DNA of 36,320 nucleotides from an uncultured Cellvibrionales bacterium (GTDB lineage Bacteria > Pseudomonadota > Gammaproteobacteria > Pseudomonadales > Cellvibrionaceae). A program made the position numbers and the translations under genes. The notes under the pieces were generated by a model. It saw nothing but the letters and a program-made list of their open reading frames with translations, searched no databases and was not told where the DNA came from. The stretch is taken from NCBI GenBank assembly GCA_913020395.1, contig CAJWCA010000006.1, positions 1 to 36,320 on the forward strand, in the 5' to 3' direction. This document shows positions 26,620-34,090 of this stretch, one piece after another (the stretch's first letter is position 1; each line of letters starts with the position of its first letter).

Positions 26620-27456
26620 ATGAAAACCGGCATTATTGATTGTTTAGGGCTGGCGTTGGGCAGTGTCAGCCTGGCGGCAGGTGTTGTCTTGTTTTTCACC
26701 CAGGGGCAGATTGCCGCGGGCGGAGCATCGGGAATCGCCATTATCATGAATCACCTGGCGGGGTTCAGCCCGGGGCTTGTCATGGCCGCGATCAACTTGC
26801 CATTAATGTTGGTTGGCTTGAAGCAGTTTGGAAAAACCACGTTGGTGAAAACTGCAGCAGCGATTCTGTTAACGTCTCTCTCCGCAGATTTTTTCTATTA
26901 TATGTTCCCCGACCTATCGATCACCCAAGACCGGTTTTTAAATGCAGTCATTGGAGGTGTTTTAGCAGGTATGGGCATTGGCCTCATGTTCAGAAGTGGT
27001 GGAACCTCAGGCGGATGGACCATGTTGGTTCGCCTGATAGCCGAGCGCATGCATGTGGGGGTTGGGCAAGTGCTGTTCGCCCTTGACGGCCTGGTGGTGG
27101 CAGCCACGGCCCTGGCGTTTGGCGAGCTTGAGACCGCCCTATACGGGGTAGTTGGCGTGTTTGCCGCAGGCAAGATGGTAGACCTGATTGTAGCGGGCCG
27201 GCCCAATGTTAAATCAGTCCATATTTCCAGCAGGAATGTGGCGCGTTTGCTACCGAGGATCAAAGAGGGTTTGTGCTCTCCCGGGGCGTTGATCCGTTGC
27301 GATAGTGTAGATAGTACAGGCTCGCGCGATGTATTGCTGTTGACGGTAAAACGAGACCAGATTCCGACATTGAAGAAGACTGTGATGGATTATGAAGAAG
27401 ACGCCATTATGATTGTGCTCGATGCGGTTGAATTCTATGGGAGTGCCACCGTTTAG
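26620..27456 (+). CDS. YitT family membrane protein (DUF161/DUF2179)
   Basis: 278 residues. The N-terminal ~195 residues have five to six membrane spans with the family hallmarks AAGVVLFFTQGQIAAGGASGIAIIMNH near the start and GIGLMFRSGGTSGGWTMLVRLI in the middle. The C-terminal ~80 residues are a soluble DUF2179 domain (KSVHISSRNVARLLPRIKEGL, ending DAVEFYGSATV). The family is widespread and proposed to be a transporter, but its function is not settled. Its TAG stop overlaps the stop of the convergent acylase gene in TTAG. It shares its upstream region with the divergent monooxygenase gene. Confidence 0.9.
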   Translation: MKTGIIDCLGLALGSVSLAAGVVLFFTQGQIAAGGASGIAIIMNHLAGFSPGLVMAAINLPLMLVGLKQFGKTTLVKTAAAILLTSLSADFFYYMFPDLSITQDRFLNAVIGGVLAGMGIGLMFRSGGTSGGWTMLVRLIAERMHVGVGQVLFALDGLVVAATALAFGELETALYGVVGVFAAGKMVDLIVAGRPNVKSVHISSRNVARLLPRIKEGLCSPGALIRCDSVDSTGSRDVLLLTVKRDQIPTLKKTVMDYEEDAIMIVLDAVEFYGSATV

Positions 27457-29597
27457 GGTGAATAGCGACGTGTCACGTGGGCTTCTAGCTCACTTCGTTT
27501 AAATAATACTGGACGCTCTTTTTGCTGCACAAATGTGTCCATTTGATCACTGTAGTGTGGCGACTGACTATCGAGGGTCGCAGAACCAAATTGATGGGAC
27601 GCTTCACTGTTTACCAAGCCGTTTTTGTCCCAGGCCACAAACATTAAAAAACCATCCCCGGCTTTGTTTTCTGTTTGACCCTGCTCATTGATCTCCTTTC
27701 CATACACCGCACGTAGAATATCCGGTCCGCCGCTGATCGCCAGATTTTTATCACCGCGTACCAGTCGCATAACATCCCCAAACGGGGTGTTGTATTTACC
27801 GTGATAATTGACCAGTTTGGTATGTGCTTGCAGGAAACTGGCCGTGACTTCGGAAAGCTCCACTGTTTTCCCTCTGGCTTTTTGAACGGGCTCTAAGGTC
27901 ATAATTGCCAATGCTGCCAACGTATTGTCTTTGTGAGTAGAGTAGTTCCACTCAGCTAAGGCCTGTCTGGCCTCTGTTTGCTGGGGAGTAAGTTGCTCCG
28001 CCAAATCCAGTTCCAGCCATCTCTTAAAATATTGAATTTGATTGGATTGGGGGTGATAACTCAGATTGTATTTAACCTCTTTTAATTCCTGTCCGCTTAT
28101 TGTGGGCATGGCAGACATCAGTGTTTCAATTTGCAACGCACGGTTGGTCTTGAAGGTTTCTATGCCCATAGAGCGTGGAAAGTCTTCCTGCTTCGCATCG
28201 TCGTTGCCGTCTGTGGCCATGAACGGTGGATTGTTGGCGTTATAAACCAAGCCGGATTCCGGATTTTTAGTTTTGGGCATCATGTCGTAGTCAAGATACC
28301 CTTGCCAAATTAGCTCCGACCGATCACCCGGTAGAATGTTTTCCCACTCCCAGCCAGAAATTCGTTTGGGAAACTTTGCATTGTAATAGTGTGCAATGTT
28401 TCCCTGTTTGTCAGCATAGATAAAATTGATACTGGGCATTGCATTCATTTTTAAGGCCGCTTCAAACTCCTCCTGGTTGTTCGCTTTGTTGGTAGCAAAC
28501 ATAAACTCCAGAGTGCGCACTTCATTCATGCCAGACCAACGGGCGGCATAAAGGCCGTGTTCAGTCTCCATTACGGGGCCGTGACGTGATATCTTGATTT
28601 CTTTTTTGAAGGTCCAGTGTAGCGGGCCAAGAAGTTTCACACGCATTTTGGTCGTCTTGGTTTCAAACGGATGCCACGCGCCATCCAACCAATATTCATA
28701 ATCATTTTCAGGGTTGATGGTCATTTTATAAAAATCGACCAGATCAGGTTTGTTCACCGTATTGGCCCAGCCCAGATTCTGGTTGTGCCCGTGAATGATC
28801 ACAGGCGCACCGGGAAAGGTAGAGCCCACCATGTTCCAACCCTCTTCGCTGTGAAGGCGCGCTTCATACCAGGCCACAGGCCCAGTCAATGGCTGGTGGC
28901 TATTGATGAGCAATCTTGTGAGCCCGTCTGACGAGCGATGTGGCGCAACGGCAATGCCCTGACTACCAATGGGGAGTGACTCGCTTGCCTGCCAGGTGAG
29001 GGCCGGATCATTTCTGGCCAGTTCATGGGGCTCGCTTGGGTCGATGAGTTCGCCGAGTGCCTGATCAAAACCATAAAACATAGGTGTTTTGAACGTGAAT
29101 CCCGCAATAATGTCCCGGGCGGTGGCGGGTAAAAAATAGCGGGATACAACATCGGGGTGTTGAGCGGCGTAAACATTGACACCGTCGGCATACGCCTGCG
29201 CAATGTCTTTAATCTTTTGGGGTACCTTGGAGTCATAGTGGGTATTAACCGTGTCCCACACTCCCATAAACTGCACAACAAAATCTGTTTCAACCGCACT
29301 AAAACCGTTTTCAGCGGCGAGTGTTCCGCGGGTCGCCATCAGCACGGTTTGAAGTGTTTGAAAGTCATCTTCGCTTTGTGCATACCCCAAACCAAAAGCT
29401 GTGTCGGTGTCTTGGTTTCCATAGATATGAGGAATCCCCAAATTGTCTCGCAATATTTCAACGTCATAGGCGTGCGCTTTGTCGATCAAGGGCTGAAGGG
29501 GTGGCAGCGAAGGCAAGTTGAAATAAGCAATGGGGAAGGCAAAAAGTGTAATTCCAGAAAGCACTTTTGCGCATAGGATCAAAATTTTTTTAAACAT
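27453..29597 (-). CDS. Penicillin acylase family Ntn-hydrolase
   Basis: 714 residues. An N-terminal hydrophobic segment (3-27) exports or anchors it. The alpha-chain part carries VEILRDNLGIPHIYGNQDTDTAFGLGYAQSEDDF, the classic opening of the family. The autocleavage site is Gly211-Ser212 (LPIGSQGIAVAP); Ser212 would become the N-terminal nucleophile of the beta chain, followed by INSHQPLTGPVAWYEARLH and IIHGHNQNLGWANT, which are conserved. The C-terminal region (RLVRGDKNLAISGGPDILRAVY) also fits acylases. Family members cleave amide side chains: beta-lactams, aculeacin or N-acyl-homoserine lactones. The substrate cannot be decided here; quorum quenching is one possibility. It converges with YitT, sharing TTAG stops. 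Confidence 0.92.
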   Translation of the reverse strand: MFKKILILCAKVLSGITLFAFPIAYFNLPSLPPLQPLIDKAHAYDVEILRDNLGIPHIYGNQDTDTAFGLGYAQSEDDFQTLQTVLMATRGTLAAENGFSAVETDFVVQFMGVWDTVNTHYDSKVPQKIKDIAQAYADGVNVYAAQHPDVVSRYFLPATARDIIAGFTFKTPMFYGFDQALGELIDPSEPHELARNDPALTWQASESLPIGSQGIAVAPHRSSDGLTRLLINSHQPLTGPVAWYEARLHSEEGWNMVGSTFPGAPVIIHGHNQNLGWANTVNKPDLVDFYKMTINPENDYEYWLDGAWHPFETKTTKMRVKLLGPLHWTFKKEIKISRHGPVMETEHGLYAARWSGMNEVRTLEFMFATNKANNQEEFEAALKMNAMPSINFIYADKQGNIAHYYNAKFPKRISGWEWENILPGDRSELIWQGYLDYDMMPKTKNPESGLVYNANNPPFMATDGNDDAKQEDFPRSMGIETFKTNRALQIETLMSAMPTISGQELKEVKYNLSYHPQSNQIQYFKRWLELDLAEQLTPQQTEARQALAEWNYSTHKDNTLAALAIMTLEPVQKARGKTVELSEVTASFLQAHTKLVNYHGKYNTPFGDVMRLVRGDKNLAISGGPDILRAVYGKEINEQGQTENKAGDGFLMFVAWDKNGLVNSEASHQFGSATLDSQSPHYSDQMDTFVQQKERPVLFKRSELEAHVTRRYSP

Positions 29598-29661
29598 TAT
29601 TATGGTCTGACATTATTTGTTGAGATCAGCAGAATAACCAGTATCCCAAAGGAACACCAGT

Positions 29662-29687
29662 ACGACCTTAAGGGGGTAAGAGGTCGT
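29662..29687. promoter_or_regulatory. Inverted repeat between the acylase and OmpW genes
   Basis: ACGACCT at 29662-29668 and AGGTCGT at 29681-29687 are exact reverse complements with a 12-base spacer. It sits between divergent genes, a few bases before the FNR-like box. It could be an operator or a hairpin; no T-run follows. Confidence 0.35.
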
Positions 29688-29691
29688 CAAC

Positions 29692-29705
29692 TTAATTGAG
29701 ATCAA
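29692..29705 (+). promoter_or_regulatory. FNR/Anr-like box upstream of OmpW
   Basis: TTAAT-TGAG-ATCAA matches the FNR/Anr consensus TTGAT-N4-ATCAA at nine of ten defined positions. It is centred about 97 bases before the likely OmpW ATG. OmpW in E. coli is FNR-controlled and the Pseudomonas homologue OprG is Anr-controlled, so the position is meaningful. I see no clear -10 element at the expected distance. Confidence 0.5.
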
Positions 29706-29795
29706 TATTGTGGTTTTTGTTTTCGTGTCCAATGGCGCTCGGCTCTGGGTGACTTTGCCCTGAATGGCCTTAACATATTGATGAGCGAGAAAAAA

Positions 29796-30497
29796 ATGAT
29801 TTCCTTTAAGCATTTGGTTATGGCAACGGCAGTTGCGGCGTCGATTTCTTCACCCTCCGCAAGCGCCCTGGAAGCAGGGGATGTAATTATTAGAACGGGC
29901 ACGACAACAGTAGACCCCCGGGAGAGCGGAAGCTCGGCGACCTTAAACGGGTCAGTGTTAAGCCTTGCGGGCGGCACCACAGAATTGGGTGTGAATAGCG
30001 ATACGCAGCTCGGTCTTACCGCCACCTATATGCTGTCGTCTCACTGGGGAGTAGAGTTACTTGCCGCAACACCATTTGAACATGTAGCCAGTGGCTTGGG
30101 TGAACTTGAGGGGCTGGACATTGCGGAGACAAAGCAGTTGCCTCCCACACTGAGTGCTATCTATTACTTCAATCCCCAAAGTCAGTTTAAAACCTATGTG
30201 GGGGCTGGTCTTAACTACACGGTATTCTTCAGTGAAGATATCACATCTGAGGCCGATGCCGCTCTCAGTGGACTGGGATTAACGGGAGCCGATGTGAACA
30301 TCGATGACTCTTGGGGTGTGTCTTTTCAAGCGGGTTTGGATGTTCAGATAGACAAGCAGTGGTCGTTCAATACGTCTGTGCGTTGGATCGACATTGATAC
30401 CGAAGCCAATATTAAATTTGATGACGGAAGCCGCATTGTTGCAGGCATTGATATTGACCCTCTGGTTTACACCGTCTCGGTCGGCTATCAATTTTAG
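29796..30497 (+). CDS. OmpW family outer-membrane protein
   Basis: 233 residues from the ATG at 29796, chosen because it directly opens a good signal peptide (MISFKHLVMATAVAASIS…SASA) with GAG-rich sequence before it; upstream TTG 29778 and ATG 29781 are alternatives. The mature protein is an eight-stranded barrel with the OmpW hallmarks: GDVIIRTG at the first strand, YMLSSHWGVELLAATPFEH, LPPTLSAIYYF and YVGAGLNYT, ending VSVGYQF with terminal Phe. OmpW proteins form narrow hydrophobic channels linked to small hydrophobic molecules and to adaptation to oxygen or osmotic change. An FNR-like box lies upstream. Its stop overlaps that of the convergent transglycosylase gene in TTAG. Confidence 0.93.
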   Translation: MISFKHLVMATAVAASISSPSASALEAGDVIIRTGTTTVDPRESGSSATLNGSVLSLAGGTTELGVNSDTQLGLTATYMLSSHWGVELLAATPFEHVASGLGELEGLDIAETKQLPPTLSAIYYFNPQSQFKTYVGAGLNYTVFFSEDITSEADAALSGLGLTGADVNIDDSWGVSFQAGLDVQIDKQWSFNTSVRWIDIDTEANIKFDDGSRIVAGIDIDPLVYTVSVGYQF

Positions 30498-32617
30498 TTT
30501 ACTTGTAAGTAACCGAGGTATCGATCTCGAATCTGCTTCACATAATGCACCGGTTCAGAGCCGCGGACATAACCAAAGCGCGCTTTTTTATGGTACTGGG
30601 GTTTGGCCAAGAGCAGCATGGCTTCCTCCACGTGCCCGAACCAGCGGTTGGGATCTTTGCCGAGCTGGCCGGCTAGTCGCCGTGCGTCTCTGACGTGGCC
30701 TGCACCGGCATTATAAGCCGCCAGGGTAAAGAAGATGCGCTCCTGCAGGTCGAGTTCCCCAGGAAAACGTTGTTCTAACCAGTTCATATAAGCCATGCCA
30801 GCCGCGACGCCGTTTTCGGCTTGCTCGAGGTTTTTGTAACCCAGCTCGCGTGCTGTGCGAGGCATCACTTGCATCAAACCCCTGGCGCCTGCAAAAGATT
30901 TTGCCTTGGGTCGAAACTTACTCTCTTGATACATCTGCGACACAATGAGGCGCCAATCCATTCCGTACTGTTTGGCCAAGGGTTTTACCAAGTGGTCATA
31001 GGGAGACAAGTCTTCGCCGGCGAGTACACGGTCTGCTTGATGTTTGCGCATTTTGCGACTGTTTTTGAAATACTTGTTAAACGTGACATTGTAGAAAAGG
31101 CCGCGATATTCCTTTTTTATGAAGGCGTCTAGTTTTTCTTTCAGTTGAGTTTGGTCGGGGCGTAAACCCCAGGCGATATTGGCTTTTTGTTCGCTATTGG
31201 CATTCAATTCAATATTCAATTGAATGTCGTCTCGATGGGCGGTTTCGATAGCCAATAGATGGCTGTCTACTGCGGCAAAGTCAAAGTCACCGGCCACCAA
31301 CTTATCAATCAATGATTCAGTGGTGGTTTTGGGGTATTCCTTTAATTGGAATTGAATCCCCTGATCTTGTAATGCTTTAAATGCGCCATAAAAAACTGTT
31401 TCAGGGTTGACCCCAATCGTCTGTGTGGCCAATTGTTCGACGGCGGTGACGGAGGGGCCACCTTTGCGCCCCACCAATTGTTCGCTGACTTTTAAATAGG
31501 GGCGACTAAACTGTAGGCCCATTGATTCACGTTCGAGGGATTGCGTGAGTGATGCGGCGATCACGTCCCCTTCACCTTCTTGCAGGGCGGTGATAAGTTC
31601 CGGAATACTGTCTTTCAGTATCACGGCAATTTGCAACTGATTTTCTTCGGCAAATTTCTTTGTCAGGTCCAGGTCAAAACCCATCAGCTCGCCGCGCCAC
31701 ATAAAATAACTGGCCGGGTTGTTGAGTGTTAACATGCGCAATCGGCCGCGCTGTTTAATGTCTGCCCAGCTGCGTTGATCCCGCTCATTTGCCGAGGCCT
31801 GCAGATGGTGTGAGACTAAAAACTCGTTGAGCTTATTCCGTAGTTCGGGGCTACTAATTCGGGTTGCCCAAGCGATGGGTCGATGGCGCTTCAGCACCAA
31901 GCTGGAGCGCAAATTGGGGTAGTCCAGTAGCAAACGTTTAGCCACATCGCTGTCTAACACAGTTGCTTGTATCTCTCCGGATTCGATGGCATTCAATCGG
32001 TCTTTGTCACTGGTGCCCGGTTTGGCAAGGCTAAGGTTGAGTGACAATTCATGTTTTTCTGACAAGGTTTGAAGGGTATCTAAATACGCGGTGCTTTCAG
32101 GGACAGAGAGCGAGAGTGTGCTCAACAGGGCGGGTTCTTCTATGGCATCTTCAGCGCGGCTGATGAGTAGTTCACTAATTTTGTTGATAGGGCGTGAAAA
32201 AAGCACCTGTTCCTGTCGAGAGGGGGTGACAGTCATGTTGGTGACGATAACATCGCCTTCGCCCCGCTGCAGAGTAGGTATCAACGCAGAAAAATCATCG
32301 ACATAAACCCACTGAACCGTGAGTTGAAGGTGCTGGGCAAAAGCTTCGGCAATTTGTTGATAGTGTTGAGCTGGAATGCCGTCACGGGGAAGAGCCGTGG
32401 TGCCGTCAAAGCGCGGTGCAATCAGCCGCAATGTACCGCGTTCGCCAATAGCTTTCAGATCTCCTAACTCGACGTAAGCTTCAGGTTCCGGGTTGGAAAC
32501 CTGTAGGTTATGTTCTTGAGGGTCTGTTTCCTGTGCGCAACCGACGAGTAAAAGAACAATCGCGGTCAACAGTCCGAGGGTGTGTGTTTTCAAGCTAATT
32601 TTTTTTCGGGTCCACAT
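30494..32617 (-). CDS. MltF-like lytic transglycosylase lipoprotein with two SBP domains
   Basis: 707 residues. Lipoprotein signal with lipobox LVGC, Cys27; Ala at +2 predicts outer-membrane sorting. Residues ~55-275 form a first SBP_bac_3-like domain (RGTLRLIAPRFDG, LIPTLQRGEGDVIVTNMTVTPSR). Residues ~283-505 form a second one (RGRLRMLTLNNPASYFMWRGELMGFDLDL, LITALQEGEGDVIAASLTQSLER). Residues ~540-700 are a soluble lytic transglycosylase domain with catalytic Glu565 in YQESKF, then GARGLMQVMP and AAYNAGAGHV. E. coli MltF (518 residues) has only one SBP domain, so this is a duplicated form. It should cleave peptidoglycan glycan strands with formation of 1,6-anhydroMurNAc, controlled by ligands such as muropeptides. 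Its stop is shared with OmpW in TTAG. Confidence 0.93.
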   Translation of the reverse strand: MWTRKKISLKTHTLGLLTAIVLLLVGCAQETDPQEHNLQVSNPEPEAYVELGDLKAIGERGTLRLIAPRFDGTTALPRDGIPAQHYQQIAEAFAQHLQLTVQWVYVDDFSALIPTLQRGEGDVIVTNMTVTPSRQEQVLFSRPINKISELLISRAEDAIEEPALLSTLSLSVPESTAYLDTLQTLSEKHELSLNLSLAKPGTSDKDRLNAIESGEIQATVLDSDVAKRLLLDYPNLRSSLVLKRHRPIAWATRISSPELRNKLNEFLVSHHLQASANERDQRSWADIKQRGRLRMLTLNNPASYFMWRGELMGFDLDLTKKFAEENQLQIAVILKDSIPELITALQEGEGDVIAASLTQSLERESMGLQFSRPYLKVSEQLVGRKGGPSVTAVEQLATQTIGVNPETVFYGAFKALQDQGIQFQLKEYPKTTTESLIDKLVAGDFDFAAVDSHLLAIETAHRDDIQLNIELNANSEQKANIAWGLRPDQTQLKEKLDAFIKKEYRGLFYNVTFNKYFKNSRKMRKHQADRVLAGEDLSPYDHLVKPLAKQYGMDWRLIVSQMYQESKFRPKAKSFAGARGLMQVMPRTARELGYKNLEQAENGVAAGMAYMNWLEQRFPGELDLQERIFFTLAAYNAGAGHVRDARRLAGQLGKDPNRWFGHVEEAMLLLAKPQYHKKARFGYVRGSEPVHYVKQIRDRYLGYLQVN

Positions 32618-32802
32618 GGTTTTAATCTATTCATTGTTTTGCCAAGGATTTTCGCAGTTTTCCTCACGTTTGTCCCGCTTGCTGTGAACTTGCCCTTTGG
32701 CTCAGAGGGTTTGTTTAAATTGAACGGTAGAATGATAGGTCTCAAAAAGGTAATGTATGGCTCCAATTATTTACATTTGAAATCCCATGAGGCCAGTGAG
32801 CG

Positions 32803-33657
32803 ATGAGCGAAACAAAGGAGTATGTTCCACCCAGTGTCTGGACCTGGGATACGGAAAGTGGCGGTAATTTTGCCAACATCAACCGCCCGATCGCAGGCTC
32901 CACTCACGAGAAGAGCCTGCCAGTTGGCAAGCACCCCCTGCAGTTGTATTCACTGGGCACACCCAACGGCGTAAAGGTCACCGTCTTGTTGGAGGAGCTG
33001 CTGGCACTGGGTAAATCGGATGCAGAATACGATGCCTGGCTTGTCAACATTGGCGAAGGTGAGCAGTTTGGCAGTGGGTTCACCGAGATCAATCCAAATT
33101 CTAAAATCCCTGCTTTGGTTGACCATAGTACCTCTCCGGCAATACGTGTATTTGAGTCGGGCGCGATAATGGTTTATCTGGCGGAAAAGTATAATGCCTT
33201 TCTGCCAAAAGAAGCTTCTGCGAGAGCGGAGTGTATGTCGTGGTTGTTCTGGCAAGTAGGTAGTGGGCCTTTCTTGGGTGGCGGCTTTGGTCATTTCTAT
33301 GCTTATGCGCCGGAGAAACTGGAGTACCCCATCAATCGTTATGCCATGGAAGTGAAACGACAGTTAGATGTGCTAGACCGCAACCTGGCTGAACGCCGCT
33401 ATCTTTGCGGCAGCGAATACAATATTGCCGATATGGCCAATTACGCTTGGTATGGGGCATTGGTAGAGGGAAAACTATATTCCGCGGGCGAATTCCTGGA
33501 TGTAGAGTCCTATCGCAATGTGATCCGGTGGAGCAGGGATATTGGAGAGCGCCCGGCAGTACAGCGTGGCCGGCGGGTCAATCGTGCGTGGGGCGCTGAG
33601 GAGCTACGTGTGCCTGAACGGCACGATGCCAGTGACTTTGAGCTTGAGCCGGCCTAA
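32803..33657 (+). CDS. yghU: Glutathione S-transferase, YghU type (disulfide-bond oxidoreductase)
   Basis: 284 residues, closely matching E. coli YghU along its whole length: VWTWDTESGGNFANINRPIAG, KHPLQLYSLGTPNGVKVTVLLEELLALG, EINPNSKIPALVDH, FESGAIMVYLAEKY, FLGGGFGHFYAYAPEK, ERRYLCGSEYNIADMANYAW and the tail ERHDASDFE. YghU is a Nu-class GST that binds two glutathiones and reduces disulfides and organic hydroperoxides. The N-terminal extension before the thioredoxin fold (residues 1-42) is also characteristic. It is cytosolic, monocistronic, divergent from the transglycosylase gene, and followed by a strong terminator. Confidence 0.95.
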   Translation: MSETKEYVPPSVWTWDTESGGNFANINRPIAGSTHEKSLPVGKHPLQLYSLGTPNGVKVTVLLEELLALGKSDAEYDAWLVNIGEGEQFGSGFTEINPNSKIPALVDHSTSPAIRVFESGAIMVYLAEKYNAFLPKEASARAECMSWLFWQVGSGPFLGGGFGHFYAYAPEKLEYPINRYAMEVKRQLDVLDRNLAERRYLCGSEYNIADMANYAWYGALVEGKLYSAGEFLDVESYRNVIRWSRDIGERPAVQRGRRVNRAWGAEELRVPERHDASDFELEPA

Positions 33658-33673
33658 GTGAAGGGGGCGCTCG

Positions 33674-33704
33674 CGGGCCTGCAGTACTGTTCGGCCCGTT
33701 TTTT
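33674..33704 (+). terminator. Rho-independent terminator after the YghU-type gene
   Basis: CGGGCC (33674-33679), a 13-base loop, GGCCCG (33693-33698), then six T. A compact GC-rich stem starting 16 bases after the stop codon. It isolates the riboswitch operon that follows. Confidence 0.88.
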
Positions 33705-33723
33705 GAGCACCCTAACAAAGTAG

Positions 33724-33752
33724 TTGACTTGTTTGGCGCCTTATTCAACAAT
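33724..33752 (+). promoter_or_regulatory. Candidate sigma-70 promoter for the riboswitch operon
   Basis: TTGACT (33724-33729, five of six to TTGACA), a 17-base spacer, AACAAT (33747-33752, four of six to TATAAT). Transcription would begin near 33759, about 80 bases before the riboswitch aptamer. It lies between the preceding terminator and the aptamer, as expected. Not verified by any other signal. Confidence 0.5.
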
Positions 33753-33763
33753 TGTGGGCTAAG

Positions 33764-33787
33764 GCGGGGCTCAAAATCAGGCCCCGC
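33764..33787 (+). other. Strong GC hairpin in the leader upstream of the riboswitch
   Basis: GCGGGGC (33764-33770), a ten-base loop, GCCCCGC (33781-33787): a perfect seven-base-pair stem without a T-run. It would form the 5' end of the leader RNA if the proposed promoter is used, and could stabilise the transcript or be a protein site. Confidence 0.5.
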
Positions 33788-33841
33788 AGCGCAAAATGAT
33801 GGCTTTCATATCATCAGAGCCGGTTGGCAATCCCTTCCTCC

Positions 33842-33925
33842 GCTCCGCGAACAGGCAAACCCGTGGTAACTCGGGGACGCAAAACCAGTGCCCAGCAGGT
33901 GGGTCGAACGGTTACCGACAGGAGC
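33842..33925 (+). ncRNA. c-di-GMP-I (GEMM-I) riboswitch aptamer
   Basis: The conserved GEMM-I blocks occur in order: CAGGCAAACC (33852-33861), GGGACGCAAA (33874-33883) and GGTTACCGA (33910-33918). Pairing supports the fold. P1: GCTCC (33842-33846) with GGAGC (33921-33925). The tetraloop stem: CCCGTG (33860-33865), GTAA loop, CTCGGG (33870-33875), giving a GNRA tetraloop as in the Vibrio Vc2 structure. The receptor stem: AACC (33883-33886) with GGTT (33910-33913), plus CCC/GGG (33891-33893 / 33901-33903). By alignment with Vc2 the G that contacts the ligand (G20) is G33854, favouring c-di-GMP over cGAMP. It lies about 165 bases before a PilZ gene on the same strand. Confidence 0.9.
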
Positions 33926-33938
33926 TATGCAACGTATT

Positions 33939-34005
33939 AGTAAAAACTAGAAGTTAACCCGTATTTTACTGAACTCATCACACTCTGTGTGGCTGGTATT
34001 TTTTT
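33939..34005 (+). promoter_or_regulatory. Possible expression platform between riboswitch and PilZ gene
   Basis: Two candidate structures follow the aptamer: AGTAAAA (33939-33945) pairing with TTTTACT (33964-33970), and a CACAC-TCT-GTGTG hairpin (33979-33991) followed eight bases later by seven T (33999-34005). The second resembles a weak terminator, which would make the switch act on transcription. No T-run directly abuts the stem, so the mechanism is uncertain. The PilZ ribosome binding site (GGAAG, 34081-34085) is too far away to be sequestered by the aptamer directly. Confidence 0.35.
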
Positions 34006-34090
34006 GCCTGTTTCTTTGGTCGGGGTGCTTGCGTGCATATCTTATATCCTGTGTGACATGAGTGAATTAATTCAATAATCGGAAGATTGA

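Noticed and set aside
26640-27086. A 148-codon plus-strand frame inside the YitT gene
   Set aside because: Read in another frame of a clear membrane-protein gene; Cys/His/Arg/Gly-rich translation without domain pattern.
33764-33787. Second terminator after the YghU-type gene
   Set aside because: Strong stem but no T-run, and it lies after the candidate promoter; treated as a leader hairpin instead.
33842-33925. cGAMP-selective GEMM-Ib variant
   Set aside because: By alignment with Vc2 the ligand-contacting position appears to be G rather than A, which favours c-di-GMP; the alignment was done by eye.
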